A stretch of DNA of 64,000 bases from Wolbachia endosymbiont (group A) of Longitarsus flavicornis (GTDB taxonomy: Bacteria; Pseudomonadota; Alphaproteobacteria; Rickettsiales; Anaplasmataceae). The stretch is from positions 1,240,001-1,304,000 of the forward strand of contig NZ_OZ008337.1 in NCBI RefSeq assembly GCF_963931955.1, written 5' to 3'. Under the pieces are notes generated by a model. The model saw only the letters and a program-made list of their open reading frames with translations. It was not told the origin of the DNA and ran no database searches. Made by a program: the position numbers and the translations under genes. Position 1 is the first letter of the stretch. Each line of letters begins with the position of its first letter. Positions 8,894 to 16,890 of the stretch are shown here, in pieces.

Positions 8894-8968
8894 GAAGCTG
8901 TATAAATCGAGAGGTTTACGTACAGTTTTGCGAGAGACTGGTGGGGAAGTTCCACTGGTCTACTCTCC
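8894..8968 (+). ncRNA. Group II intron domains V and VI
   Basis: Domain V is recognisable at 8894-8929: an AGCTGTATAAATC arm, GAGA tetraloop, GGTTTACGTACAGTTT arm, with the AGC catalytic-triad position at its base. Domain VI follows at about 8934-8962: AGACTGGTGG and CCACTGGTCT pair (two G.U wobbles), followed by CTACTCTCC, where the A at 8962 is a candidate branch point. This places the active-site RNA immediately downstream of the maturase stop, as expected. Confidence 0.8.
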
Positions 8969-9213
8969 TGAATGCTGAGGAATATGGAAATAAATGCATA
9001 CCTCTACACCTTGCGTGCATGGTAGGTGAAAAAGAAATAGTGGAGGAGCTGGTAAAAGCTGGAGGAGAAATAGAGCAAGCGGATAAATTTGGAATGATAG
9101 CGATGGATTATGCTAAAAATAGCAAAAAGATAACCGAGGTATTAAAGAAAGAAACAGACAGAATTGAAAAGTTATTTGAACAGCAAAGTAGGAAATCTTC
9201 TATGAGAGGCTAA
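8969..9213 (+). CDS. Ankyrin-repeat protein, 3' exon
   Basis: The second part of the intron-split ankyrin gene. It completes the interrupted repeat (NAEEYGNKCIPLHLACMVGE) and continues with KEIVEELVKAGGEIEQADKF and a charged C-terminal helix ending SSMRG. There is no own start codon with a ribosome-binding site, so expression depends on splicing. It ends 4 bases before the DUF2924 gene, so the intron sits inside an operon and could affect downstream expression. Confidence 0.8.
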
Positions 9214-9217
9214 AAGC

Positions 9218-9649
9218 ATGGAGAAAGAAATAGAAAAGAAGGTAATGAATTTAGAGAAAAAAGCGTTGGTAGAGTTGAGAAGAATATGGAAGAAGGTATT
9301 TGGGGAAGAAGCGCCTAGATACTCAAAGAAATATCTGATACCGAGATTAGCTTATAGAATGCAGGAAAAAGCGTATGGAGAAATGTCAAGAAAGGGAACA
9401 AAAAGACTAGAGTATCTGGCAGATCGGCTAGAAAGGGGAAAGAGAATAAGTAGCGACAAATTACCAGTAGAAGGGACAGAATTAATACTAGAGAGAGGGG
9501 AAGAGACTCATACAGTAATGGTAACAGATAAGGGTTTAATCTACCGAGAAGAATTTTTCACATCATTATCAGCAGTAGCCGGGAAAATAATGGGAATGAG
9601 CTACAACGGACCTTTATTATTCGGTATGCGTGATAAAAATGAAAATTGA
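9218..9649 (+). CDS. DUF2924 domain protein
   Basis: A 143-residue protein of the DUF2924 family, which repeatedly occurs beside large serine recombinases in alphaproteobacterial phages. Family pattern: an N-terminal LRRIWKKVFGEEAPRYSKKY helix, LIPRLAYRMQEKAYG, then LPVEGTELILERGEETHTV and a C-terminal YREEFFTSLSAVAGKI segment. Conserved Trp/Tyr and basic residues suggest nucleic-acid binding, perhaps as a recombination accessory factor; this is inference from neighbourhood. Its end lies 10 bases before the preferred recombinase start. Confidence 0.8.
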   Translation: MEKEIEKKVMNLEKKALVELRRIWKKVFGEEAPRYSKKYLIPRLAYRMQEKAYGEMSRKGTKRLEYLADRLERGKRISSDKLPVEGTELILERGEETHTVMVTDKGLIYREEFFTSLSAVAGKIMGMSYNGPLLFGMRDKNEN

Positions 9650-9659
9650 AGAGAATAAA

Positions 9660-10697
9660 ATGCTAAAAGAAGTAAGGTGTGCGATATATACAAGAAAATC
9701 AAATGAGGATGGGCTAGAACAAAAGTTTAACAGTCTTGATGCCCAGCGAGTAGCATGTGAAAAGTACATAAAGAGCAGAGAAGGCTGGGTAGCATTGGCA
9801 AAAAGGTACGATTATGGCGGATATTCAGGGAAAAATTTAGAAAGACCAGCGATAAAGGAATTGTTTGAAGATGTTAAAGGAGGAGAAGTAGATTGTGTGG
9901 TAGTATATACGCTAGATAGGCTCTCGAGAGAAACAAAAGACAGCATCGAAGTAACGTCATTTTTTAGAAGGCATAGAGTAAATTTTGTAGCAGTAACGCA
10001 GATATTTGATAATAATACGCCAATGGGAAAGTTTGTACAAACAGTGTTATCAGGAGCAGCACAGTTAGAAAGAGAGATGATAGTAGAGAGAGTAAAAAAT
10101 AAAATAGCAACATCAAAGGAGCAGGGGTTATGGATGGGTGGAACTTTGCCGCTAGGGTATGATGTGAAAGATAAAGAATTAATAATAAATGAAAAAGAAG
10201 CAAAGACGGTGAAACATATATTTGATAGGTACATGGAGCTGAAATCAATGGCAGAACTGGCAAGAGAGTTAAATAGCCAAGGGTACCGAACAAAATCAGA
10301 TATCTTTAAAAAGGCCACGGTAAGGAGAATAATAACAAATCCAACATATATGGGAAAAATCAGACATTATGAGAAGCAATATGAAGGGAAGCATGAGGCA
10401 ATAATAGAACAAGAAAAATGGCAAAAAGCGCAAGAATTAATAAAGAATCAGCCATATAGAAAAGCAAAATATGAGGAAGCGCTACTAAAGGGGATAATAA
10501 AGTGCAAGAGCTGTGATGTAAATATGACGTTGACCTATGCAAAAAAGGAAAATAAAAGGTACCGATATTATGTGTGCAATAACCATTTAAGGGGGAAGGA
10601 TTGTGGATCAGTGAACAGAACAATAATTGCTGGAGAAGTGGAAAAAGAAGTGATGAAGAAAGCTGAACAGCTATATGAAAAATGGGAAGAAGAGTAG
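9660..10697 (+). CDS. Large serine recombinase, N-terminal part
   Basis: A phage integrase of the large serine recombinase type, ended early by TAG (10695-10697). The resolvase domain shows AIYTRKSNEDG with the nucleophilic Ser, VVVYTLDRLSRE, QLEREMIVERVKNKI, followed by a recombinase domain (LPLGYDVKDKELIINEKEAK) and a zinc ribbon (CKSCDVN ... YVCNNHLRGKDC). In-frame upstream starts exist at GTG 9630 and ATG 9639; ATG 9660 has GAAGAG before it and places the Ser at position 14, normal for the family. It would integrate and excise WO at att sites. It lacks the C-terminal coil and end region, which continue in frame after the stop. Confidence 0.88.
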   Translation: MLKEVRCAIYTRKSNEDGLEQKFNSLDAQRVACEKYIKSREGWVALAKRYDYGGYSGKNLERPAIKELFEDVKGGEVDCVVVYTLDRLSRETKDSIEVTSFFRRHRVNFVAVTQIFDNNTPMGKFVQTVLSGAAQLEREMIVERVKNKIATSKEQGLWMGGTLPLGYDVKDKELIINEKEAKTVKHIFDRYMELKSMAELARELNSQGYRTKSDIFKKATVRRIITNPTYMGKIRHYEKQYEGKHEAIIEQEKWQKAQELIKNQPYRKAKYEEALLKGIIKCKSCDVNMTLTYAKKENKRYRYYVCNNHLRGKDCGSVNRTIIAGEVEKEVMKKAEQLYEKWEEE

Positions 10698-11135
10698 AGA
10701 AATCTAAGTTTTGGAAAGCAGAAAGAAGTAGTGAAAAAGTTAATAAAGGGAGTAATGGTAAGAGAGGATGGAATAGAAGTGAGTTCAGAGGATAAGATAG
10801 AATTTATACCAATAAAAAAGAAAGGAAACAAATGTACAGTAGTAGAGCCAGAAGGAAAAACAAATAATGCGCTACTGAAAACAGTGGTAAGAGCCTACCT
10901 GTGGAAACGGCAACTAGAGGAAGGAAAATACGCAAATATAAAAGAGCTAAGTGCCAAAATTAATATAGGTACAAGACGTATACAGCAAATTTTAAGATTA
11001 AATTATTTAGCTCCAAAAATAAAGGAAGACATAGTAAAGGGGAGGCAGCCAAGAGATTTGAAGTTAGCTGAATTAAGGGAAATACCGATGCTTTGGGGTG
11101 AGCAATTGAAGAAATTTTACGGCTTAGCATCGTAA
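10698..11135 (+). pseudogene. Serine recombinase C-terminal part beyond TAG
   Basis: This continues in the same reading frame as the recombinase after the TAG at 10695-10697, with uninterrupted coding (RNLSFGKQKEVVKKLIKGVM onward) to TAA-type stop at 11135. It contains a helix-turn-helix-like segment (NIKELSAKINIGTRRIQQIL) expected at the end of WO recombinases. GTG 10731 could start a separate 134-residue product. Either the gene is inactivated by a single nonsense change, or the two parts are made separately or by readthrough. Confidence 0.75.
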
Positions 11136-11197
11136 CGTTTATAAAAACAACAATATGAAAAAACATCGAAAAAAGTATGTGCCAGAAAATTAAAAAA

Positions 11198-11222
11198 GGG
11201 AACGTTCAAAAAAGTGTGTCAA
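11198..11222 (+). repeat. IS256 element left terminal inverted repeat
   Basis: The 25-base end starts GGGAACGTTC and ends GTGTGTCAA; its exact reverse complement lies at 12511-12535. TTAAAAAA immediately to the left is repeated after the right end. Confidence 0.95.
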
Positions 11223-11231
11223 GCCGCATTT

Positions 11232-12464
11232 TTAGTTCAACTCAATTTTCAATCTATCTGGAAAGAAAATATCAAGTTGAGACATAGTTAAAGCCCAATT
11301 AGGGAGAGCCATAATCCACTTTTGCTCTACCTTTTTTATAGCACAATATACCTGTTTGTACAAGGCATTTGTACTAGTAAATGAACCCTTAGTTTTAGTA
11401 AATTTCCTGATTTGTCTATGCAACCCCTCAATTGGATTAGTGGTGTAAATCAGCTTCCTAACTGGCCCAGAATACTTAAAATAACTGGATAAGTTTTCCC
11501 AATTGTTCTGCCAGGATTTTATAACTAAAGGATACTTTTCTCCCCATTTTTCTTCCAGCTCAAGCAGATAATTCTCAGCAATTTCTTTACTTGAAGCACG
11601 ATATATTTTTTTCAGATCATTCATGAAAACTTTTACATCTTTACTGGATACATATTTCAGAGAATTTCTTATTTGGTGTACTATACATAGCTGCACTTCT
11701 GCACTGGGAAATACACTGTTGATGGCTGCAGGAAAGCTTTTTAGCCCATCTACACATGCAATCAGAATATCTTCTACTCCTCTTTCTTTGAGGTCATTTA
11801 AAACTCCCAACCAGAAGTTAGCTCCCTCACTTTCAGCCAGATAAAAACCTAATACTTCTTTTCTGCCATTTTGATTTATACCCAATATATTATACATGCA
11901 TTTACTTACGCAATGTCCGTCCTCCTTGACCTTAAAAAACATGCCATCCATGAACACTATTGGATACACTGATTGCAGTGGACGGCTGCGCCATTCATTG
12001 ATTATTGGTAGCAGTTTATCAGTAATACTGGATATCTCTGCTGCTGATATTTTATGGTCATATATTTCCTCAACGTGTGAAGCTATGTCTCTGTATCCCA
12101 TGCCACTGGCGTATGTACTTAAGACCTTTGCTTCAAGTTCTGGATGTAGGCTTGTTTGCCTTTTTTTGACTATTTGCGGTTCAAAGCTTCCTTCTCTGTC
12201 TCTTGGTGTTAATAGTTCAAATGAGCCTGAACTTGTACGTAAAGTTTTTGCATTCCTTCCATTTCTTCGGTTATTTTCTTCACTTTTAGCTGACATGTGG
12301 CTTTCTATTTCACCTTCCAGACTTGCCTCTAGCAACCTTTTTATAAACGGTGTTAATGCTCCATCTCTTCCTGTCAATGGTCTTCCTTCTCGTATAGATG
12401 ACAGGATATTTGTTTCTAATTCTTTATAATCTACCAAACCAGTAGTTCTATTTGCTTGACTCAT
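11232..12464 (-). CDS. IS256-family (mutator-type) transposase
   Basis: A 410-residue DDE transposase. Recognisable parts are the N-terminal RDGALTPFIKRLLEASLEGE region, RTSSGSFELLTPRDREGSFE, the first catalytic Asp in YPIVFMDGMFFKVKE, the second in IACVDGLKSFPAAI, the CIVHQIRNSLKYV block and the Glu region near YTTNPIEGLHRQIRKFTKTK. Length is normal and no frameshift is present, so it may be active. It catalyses cut-and-copy movement of its own element. Confidence 0.95.
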   Translation of the reverse strand: MSQANRTTGLVDYKELETNILSSIREGRPLTGRDGALTPFIKRLLEASLEGEIESHMSAKSEENNRRNGRNAKTLRTSSGSFELLTPRDREGSFEPQIVKKRQTSLHPELEAKVLSTYASGMGYRDIASHVEEIYDHKISAAEISSITDKLLPIINEWRSRPLQSVYPIVFMDGMFFKVKEDGHCVSKCMYNILGINQNGRKEVLGFYLAESEGANFWLGVLNDLKERGVEDILIACVDGLKSFPAAINSVFPSAEVQLCIVHQIRNSLKYVSSKDVKVFMNDLKKIYRASSKEIAENYLLELEEKWGEKYPLVIKSWQNNWENLSSYFKYSGPVRKLIYTTNPIEGLHRQIRKFTKTKGSFTSTNALYKQVYCAIKKVEQKWIMALPNWALTMSQLDIFFPDRLKIELN

Positions 12465-12510
12465 ATCAAACCTCCATTTTTTATATCAATTTATTACTTT
12501 TTTTTTCGGT

Positions 12511-12535
12511 TTGACACACTTTTTTGAACGTTCCC
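12511..12535 (-). repeat. IS256 element right terminal inverted repeat
   Basis: Exact reverse complement of 11198-11222. The 8-bp target duplication TTAAAAAA follows at 12536-12543. Confidence 0.95.
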
Positions 12536-12919
12536 TTAAAAAAGGTTATTGCAAAAGGAGCTACTACAAAGAGCCACACAAAAAGATGTTGAAATTGATA
12601 CAGAAGAGCAAATAAATGTTACAAAATCAATTATGCGAAAATATCAATATAAATGATGAAGATTTTGACATATTAGCTGCAACAGCGGTAGAAGATGTAT
12701 CCAATTTTAGCTGCATATTTTAATAGTAGATCTGGAGAGAAATTCTGTAAAAGGCGGCTCAGCCAATTGTATGTTCCATATCCTCATTTTGTAGCCAGCT
12801 TAAAAACAATATAAAAGAGTATTCTTAAAAGATCATAGACATTGATACGAACTCCTTAATCTATAAATTACAGTAGTTTATATTTAAATAATAATCTTCA
12901 ACTTTTTTAGCAAATTAAT
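12536..12919 (+). other. Decayed stretch with short coding-like frames
   Basis: A 384-base gap between the IS256 element and the ankyrin gene. Two overlapping short frames look like former coding sequence: 12549-12656 (TTG start, ends SIMRKYQYK) and 12616-12723 (ATG start, contains NINDEDFDILAATAVEDVSN). Only one can be genuine, and both are too short to name. The IS landed at the left edge of this remnant. Confidence 0.4.
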
Positions 12920-14869
12920 CTACCTAGAAACTTCTCTCCTAGGATCAGAAGTCCTTCTTAACTCTTCACGTTCTGTCCATTTGTTGTTAGACTCGGTTAT
13001 TACCTCAGGGCGCATTAATCCACCAGATCTTTCAAAGTACCCATTTTCAATAGCATCATAAACCAAATCTTCACCAAGTGCGCAATCATTACCTAATTCT
13101 TCTTTTCGATCTTTGAATTTTTCTAATATTTCCTCTCTATTACTCACTTTTACTATAATTTTGCTTTTATCCTGTATGTCAGGATACAGTCTAACATCTA
13201 CATTTCCCAAACTAGTATAGAAGGTTAATACTATATCGCTGCCTTCTGTAAGATCTGTGTAATACCTTATTCCACCTTCAGTTTGAATTTCTACTTCACT
13301 ACTACCGATCTTTACTATATTTCTTCCACACTTTACATCTCCATCGGTTAGACCTAAATCCCTTGCCCCATCTGTTATCTTTATAATGTCTATTTTACTA
13401 TCTTTAGAATATTCTAAGTAAAAAACGGAGTTGTCTACTCTTGCATCTTTTAGCTCGCTATTGGTTGCACTTTTTGCGATTTCAATAAACTTATGAGAAT
13501 TGCTAATATAATCTCTATAAGCTTTTTTTAGGTTAGTTTTATGCTCTTTAAATTCTGATGTCAGTGTGTTAGCATCAACTTTATTACCAAACACTGCCCC
13601 TTTTGATACTAATTGACATATTATATTACTAGCAACTTTAGGATTTTTTTCTAATTCACTGATTTTTTTCATCACATAATCGGTAAAAGTGTACTCATTA
13701 CCTGAAAAGAAATCTTGTGAAAGAGAATAGTTTAATCGTACACCAGACTTTATAGCATCGTTTACAATCTTTTCAAGTTCAGCCATATTTTGAGCCTGAA
13801 ACACCTTATCAGAAAACTCATTTAACTTTTCCTTTTGATTTGAGGTTAAATTAACGAGTAATTTACTGACCTGTCCTTTCTTTTGCTGACGATAAATAAT
13901 ATTTTTATCATAATCTAATGCTCCTGCTTCTAGAAATATTTTTCTTAACTCTTGAGCAAGATCTTCATTATCCCAAGCAAAACGATCAACATACGAAAAC
14001 ACTTTTGATTCACCCATTCCTTGCCTAATATTTAGCACTACTTTTAGGTCCGAATCTCTTTTATGCTTACTTAAAAACTCCTTTAAATTTTTAGTGCAGT
14101 CTGAATCACACACAAGTAAGTCATACAATTCCTTATTCATCTTTTTCTGTTTATCAGTTAAAAATAATTCTTCAATATCATAGCAGAGGTTATTAGTTGC
14201 TATTCGTTGTGGAGTTTTGCCCTTTCTACTTGTTATATTAGGGTTAGCTCCTTTTAAGAGAAGAGAGTTTGCATTATTGTAATGACCTTTGGCAGCAGCA
14301 AGGTATAATGGTGTTTTTCCTTTATTATCTTGTATGTTAGGATCTGCGCCTGCTTCTAAGAGTAAATCTATAGCCTGATTTCCTGTGCGACGAAATCCAC
14401 CAATATTTGCTCCTGCAATCGCATGCAATACTGTTGATTGAGATTCTCCTCTTCTTAGGTTAAGAATTACTTTTAAATCTTTATTGTTTCTATTATCATG
14501 TAAAAATTCTTCAAGAGGTTCAGTATTATCAAATGAACCACAGTTAGAAGCTAAACATTTTAGAGCACTAAGTAACTTTTTGTTTAAATTTTTTTGACTT
14601 GGCGTAAGATCGTGATCTAGAGCAAACCAAACACAAATTTGCTCGCTTAGTCCAAGTTTGCTATCAACTAAAGAAAGTAGTTCATTATGATTTCTAACTG
14701 ATGGTAAATCTCCTGAGTACCACATATCATTCATCAGCTCATTTAATAAATGTTCTTTAGATGATAGATGTTCTATAATGGATTCATATTCAATATCATA
14801 TAGTTCTGGTTTGGATTTTGGTTTTAGTAGATTGATGATAGATTTTACCATCCCAGTAGACTCACCCAT
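12920..14869 (-). CDS. Ankyrin-repeat protein with WO-specific C-terminal domain
   Basis: A 649-residue putative host-interaction protein. Residues ~1-130 are helical with no clear family. Ankyrin-like repeats follow at ~140-235 (STVLHAIAGANIGGFRRTGN, GKTPLYLAAAKGHYNNANSL, GANPNITSRKGKTPQRIA), then a helical middle. Residues ~360-630 resemble the protein at 31311-32513 across its length: SVFYLEYSKDSKIDIIKITD versus TSYIEFSDNSKVEVAKILEA, and GGIRYYTDL versus GGIRNYIDM. It lies beside the cin operon on the same strand, where WO phages keep such genes. No signal peptide is seen. Function unknown; an effector role is inferred. Confidence 0.85.
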   Translation of the reverse strand: MGESTGMVKSIINLLKPKSKPELYDIEYESIIEHLSSKEHLLNELMNDMWYSGDLPSVRNHNELLSLVDSKLGLSEQICVWFALDHDLTPSQKNLNKKLLSALKCLASNCGSFDNTEPLEEFLHDNRNNKDLKVILNLRRGESQSTVLHAIAGANIGGFRRTGNQAIDLLLEAGADPNIQDNKGKTPLYLAAAKGHYNNANSLLLKGANPNITSRKGKTPQRIATNNLCYDIEELFLTDKQKKMNKELYDLLVCDSDCTKNLKEFLSKHKRDSDLKVVLNIRQGMGESKVFSYVDRFAWDNEDLAQELRKIFLEAGALDYDKNIIYRQQKKGQVSKLLVNLTSNQKEKLNEFSDKVFQAQNMAELEKIVNDAIKSGVRLNYSLSQDFFSGNEYTFTDYVMKKISELEKNPKVASNIICQLVSKGAVFGNKVDANTLTSEFKEHKTNLKKAYRDYISNSHKFIEIAKSATNSELKDARVDNSVFYLEYSKDSKIDIIKITDGARDLGLTDGDVKCGRNIVKIGSSEVEIQTEGGIRYYTDLTEGSDIVLTFYTSLGNVDVRLYPDIQDKSKIIVKVSNREEILEKFKDRKEELGNDCALGEDLVYDAIENGYFERSGGLMRPEVITESNNKWTEREELRRTSDPRREVSR

Positions 14870-15384
14870 ACTTATCCCTCTAAGCTAAGATATATGATAT
14901 ATTGTATGCGATATGTAACATTAAGTCAATAACCATAATCTTTTTACTACTCACGTCGTTAAGCTTTTGTTAAGTTTTCATGGTGAGTAACAATGGAGTA
15001 TATAGAGAGGTTAAAAGTTGCTTATGACTCCAAGTTTTAGCCAGTTTTACTATAGATCAACAAAATTGAGAAGCACTAGCGATATTTAATATATAGGAAT
15101 ATGATGCTTTAAAGGAGTGCAAAAACTGCTGAAGCTTATACAGTAACCTGCGGAGCCACTTCAGCAGAATAAAAAACACATGCCAGTATTAGTAGAGAAT
15201 TATTTATAAGTCAACTAACTTTTTTAAAAAATATTTTAGTGAAAGTACCATGCTATAGTGTTTTCTAAAATAAATGATAGTGCACTAACATACAAACTCG
15301 CAGCTTTTAGGGGGTAATCTCGTAATGAAAATTTATCATTCATTTTCGAAACTACTATAGTTAGTGTTATAAAGAATTCAATTG
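14870..15384. other. Intergenic stretch with a hairpin
   Basis: A 515-base gap upstream of the ankyrin gene. CTGCTGAAG (15126-15134) and CTTCAGCAG (15159-15167) form a 9-bp stem followed by AATAAAA, a possible relic terminator. No convincing coding frame was found. Confidence 0.4.
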
Positions 15385-15403
15385 TTTACTCCTATGATTG
15401 TTG

Positions 15404-16417
15404 TCAATAAGAAATTTCATATTTTGTAAAATCTTTGAAAATCCAGTTGTTTTTAAGAGTATAGAAAATAGTTGTGAGAAACTTCCTAGCAGTAGCAATA
15501 ATAGCCTTAGCAGAACCACGCTTTTTTTTCACACGCTCGTAAAAACTTTTCAGATAAGGACTATAACGTATAGCAATCCAAGTACACTGTACTAAAGAAG
15601 TACGCCCAATTTTTGATCCACGTTTAGTAATTCTTCCAATTGTGCATTGTTGATTGGATTGAGAAACTCGCGGTACAACTCCAAAATAAGCTGTAAGTTT
15701 TTCAGGATTACTAAAATCATTAATATCACCAATTGTTGCAACAAAAACTGCTGCAGAAATCGCACCAATACCTTTAATGCTGATGAGATTATTAAATCCA
15801 GGAAGCTGCTGAGCAAAAGCTATAATTTCCTTTTCAAGTTTTTTGAGACTTTCTCGAATGACTTCCAGATTACTGCTAATCACTTCAATCTCAACCTTTT
15901 CCAAGTGACTCCAATCATGTTTACCAAGAGAGCATTCAAATCCCGCTTTGGTTGTCAGTACTTCCTTTTTAATCTTTATTCCGTGGTAATTGAAAAGTCC
16001 ATGTATTTTATTGATTAAAGATACCCGTGATTTTACTAACTGATCTCTTGTTTTAAGAAGAGAAGCTAACTGTTGGCATTGTTTGCTCTTGCATTTTGCT
16101 TCAGGCAACATATCTTTGCTGAGAAAAAAAGCAATAGCTCTTGCATCATGTTTATCTGTTTTGTTCACAGAACGACGAATAACTTCAAATTGCAAGGGAG
16201 CAACCACAACAACGCGCTTAACGTAAGGTGACACTTCATCATAAAAGAAACAGCTATTTCCCGTTGCCTCTAAGGCTACTTCATCTGTTTCTTGAAGATT
16301 TTTGATAAAATTACCTAAATCCTGTAAGCGAAACGTTTTAATATACTCTGGTTTTTCCTGTTCTAAGTAGCAAGCAGTGAAACTATTAGTATGTAAATCA
16401 ACACCTATGTAACGCAT
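15404..16417 (-). CDS. IS110-family transposase
   Basis: A 337-residue DEDD recombinase. The RuvC-like N-terminal domain has Asp in MRYIGVDLHTNSF, Glu in DEVALEATGNSCFF, and the DxxD-type pair in NKTDKHDARAIAFFLSKD. The C-terminal Transposase_20 domain shows LISIKGIGAISAAVFVATIG, LTAYFGVVPRVSQS, and the Ser-containing GSAKAIIATARKF. Full length and undamaged. It inserts the element using target choice set by an RNA from the noncoding end. Confidence 0.93.
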   Translation of the reverse strand: MRYIGVDLHTNSFTACYLEQEKPEYIKTFRLQDLGNFIKNLQETDEVALEATGNSCFFYDEVSPYVKRVVVVAPLQFEVIRRSVNKTDKHDARAIAFFLSKDMLPEAKCKSKQCQQLASLLKTRDQLVKSRVSLINKIHGLFNYHGIKIKKEVLTTKAGFECSLGKHDWSHLEKVEIEVISSNLEVIRESLKKLEKEIIAFAQQLPGFNNLISIKGIGAISAAVFVATIGDINDFSNPEKLTAYFGVVPRVSQSNQQCTIGRITKRGSKIGRTSLVQCTWIAIRYSPYLKSFYERVKKKRGSAKAIIATARKFLTTIFYTLKNNWIFKDFTKYEISY

Positions 16418-16685
16418 AAATCTTCTCCCTTATTGAATACTCCAACATATCAGAGTAGAATATTACCGGTTGGTCCATTCTCCTATACGCGGTCACTAAA
16501 TTTTATAGGCCGCACGATGGTTTTCGGTGGCAGGGGCGATTAATCTCCTTCACGAGGTCTTTTTCCTATACTGCAAAAAGCAGAAAGGGCCTCACAAACA
16601 TTTTCAATCTGCCACCTATCCACTCTGAGAAGGTATTATCTTCTCATGCTTCCAACCAAGCAATAACTATTCATACCACCTCCTT
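16418..16685 (-). ncRNA. Noncoding end of IS110 element, probable bridge RNA
   Basis: A ~268-base segment upstream of the transposase, more GC-rich than the surroundings and containing several potential stems. In IS110 elements this end is transcribed into a bridge RNA that pairs with both target and donor DNA. I have not folded it, so exact RNA limits and guide loops are unknown. Confidence 0.5.
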
Positions 16686-16844
16686 CAAAAAAGGTCATAT
16701 ATTTGTGAGAACAAGCCGCGTAAAAATAAGGTTATAAAAATAGAAGATTTAAATTATTTTCATAAGCTTAGGCAAAATAGTTCGTATATAGATATGGATG
16801 AAATAGGCAATGATCAAATTTACGTACAGGGCAAACTTAAATAA
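16686..16844 (+). pseudogene. Gene remnant downstream of cinB (copy 1)
   Basis: An open segment reading RSYICENKPRKNKVIKIEDL, then NYFHKLRQNSS and ending VQGKLK. It has no start codon because its 5' edge is the IS110 insertion. A near-identical segment follows cidB at 20729-20866. The mix of synonymous differences between copies suggests that it was once coding. Family not recognised. Confidence 0.45.
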
Positions 16845-16890
16845 AAATGTGATATAAAAAGAAGTAAGACGACTATTTCTTAAGACTAGA

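Larger units (their letters stand above)
7099..8968 (+). mobile_element. Group II intron with maturase ORF
   Basis: About 1,870 bases interrupting an ankyrin gene. The 5' end reads GTGTGCC, matching the GUGYG consensus of group II introns. The 7099-7643 segment is the structured domain I-III region, the reverse transcriptase lies in domain IV, and domains V and VI follow it. Excision between 7098 and 8969 restores the ankyrin frame exactly (GAG, G+TG, AAT GCT). The 3' end by this frame criterion is CTCTCC rather than the usual AY ending, so the 3' boundary may be off by a base or two or the splice may be imperfect. Confidence 0.85.
11198..12535 (-). mobile_element. Complete IS256-family insertion sequence
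   Basis: A 1,338-bp element bounded by 25-bp perfect inverted repeats beginning GGGAACGTTC and flanked by an 8-bp target duplication, TTAAAAAA (11190-11197 and 12536-12543). Eight-base duplications are typical of IS256. Its single intact transposase gene is on the minus strand. Perfect ends, TSD and intact ORF indicate recent insertion just downstream of the recombinase remnant. Confidence 0.95.
15385..16685 (-). mobile_element. IS110-family insertion sequence (first copy)
   Basis: About 1.3 kb, one transposase gene plus a ~268-base noncoding end upstream of it. The right edge is placed at 16685 because the flanking CAAAAAAGG onward matches a second genomic copy at 20732, which lacks the element; the left edge near 15384 is placed where AATTG would join to that sequence. 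IS110 elements make no inverted repeats or target duplication, so the edges are approximate. Confidence 0.75.

Noticed and set aside
15647..16018. A 123-codon plus-strand frame inside the IS110 transposase
   Set aside because: Antisense shadow of the transposase gene; no independent support.
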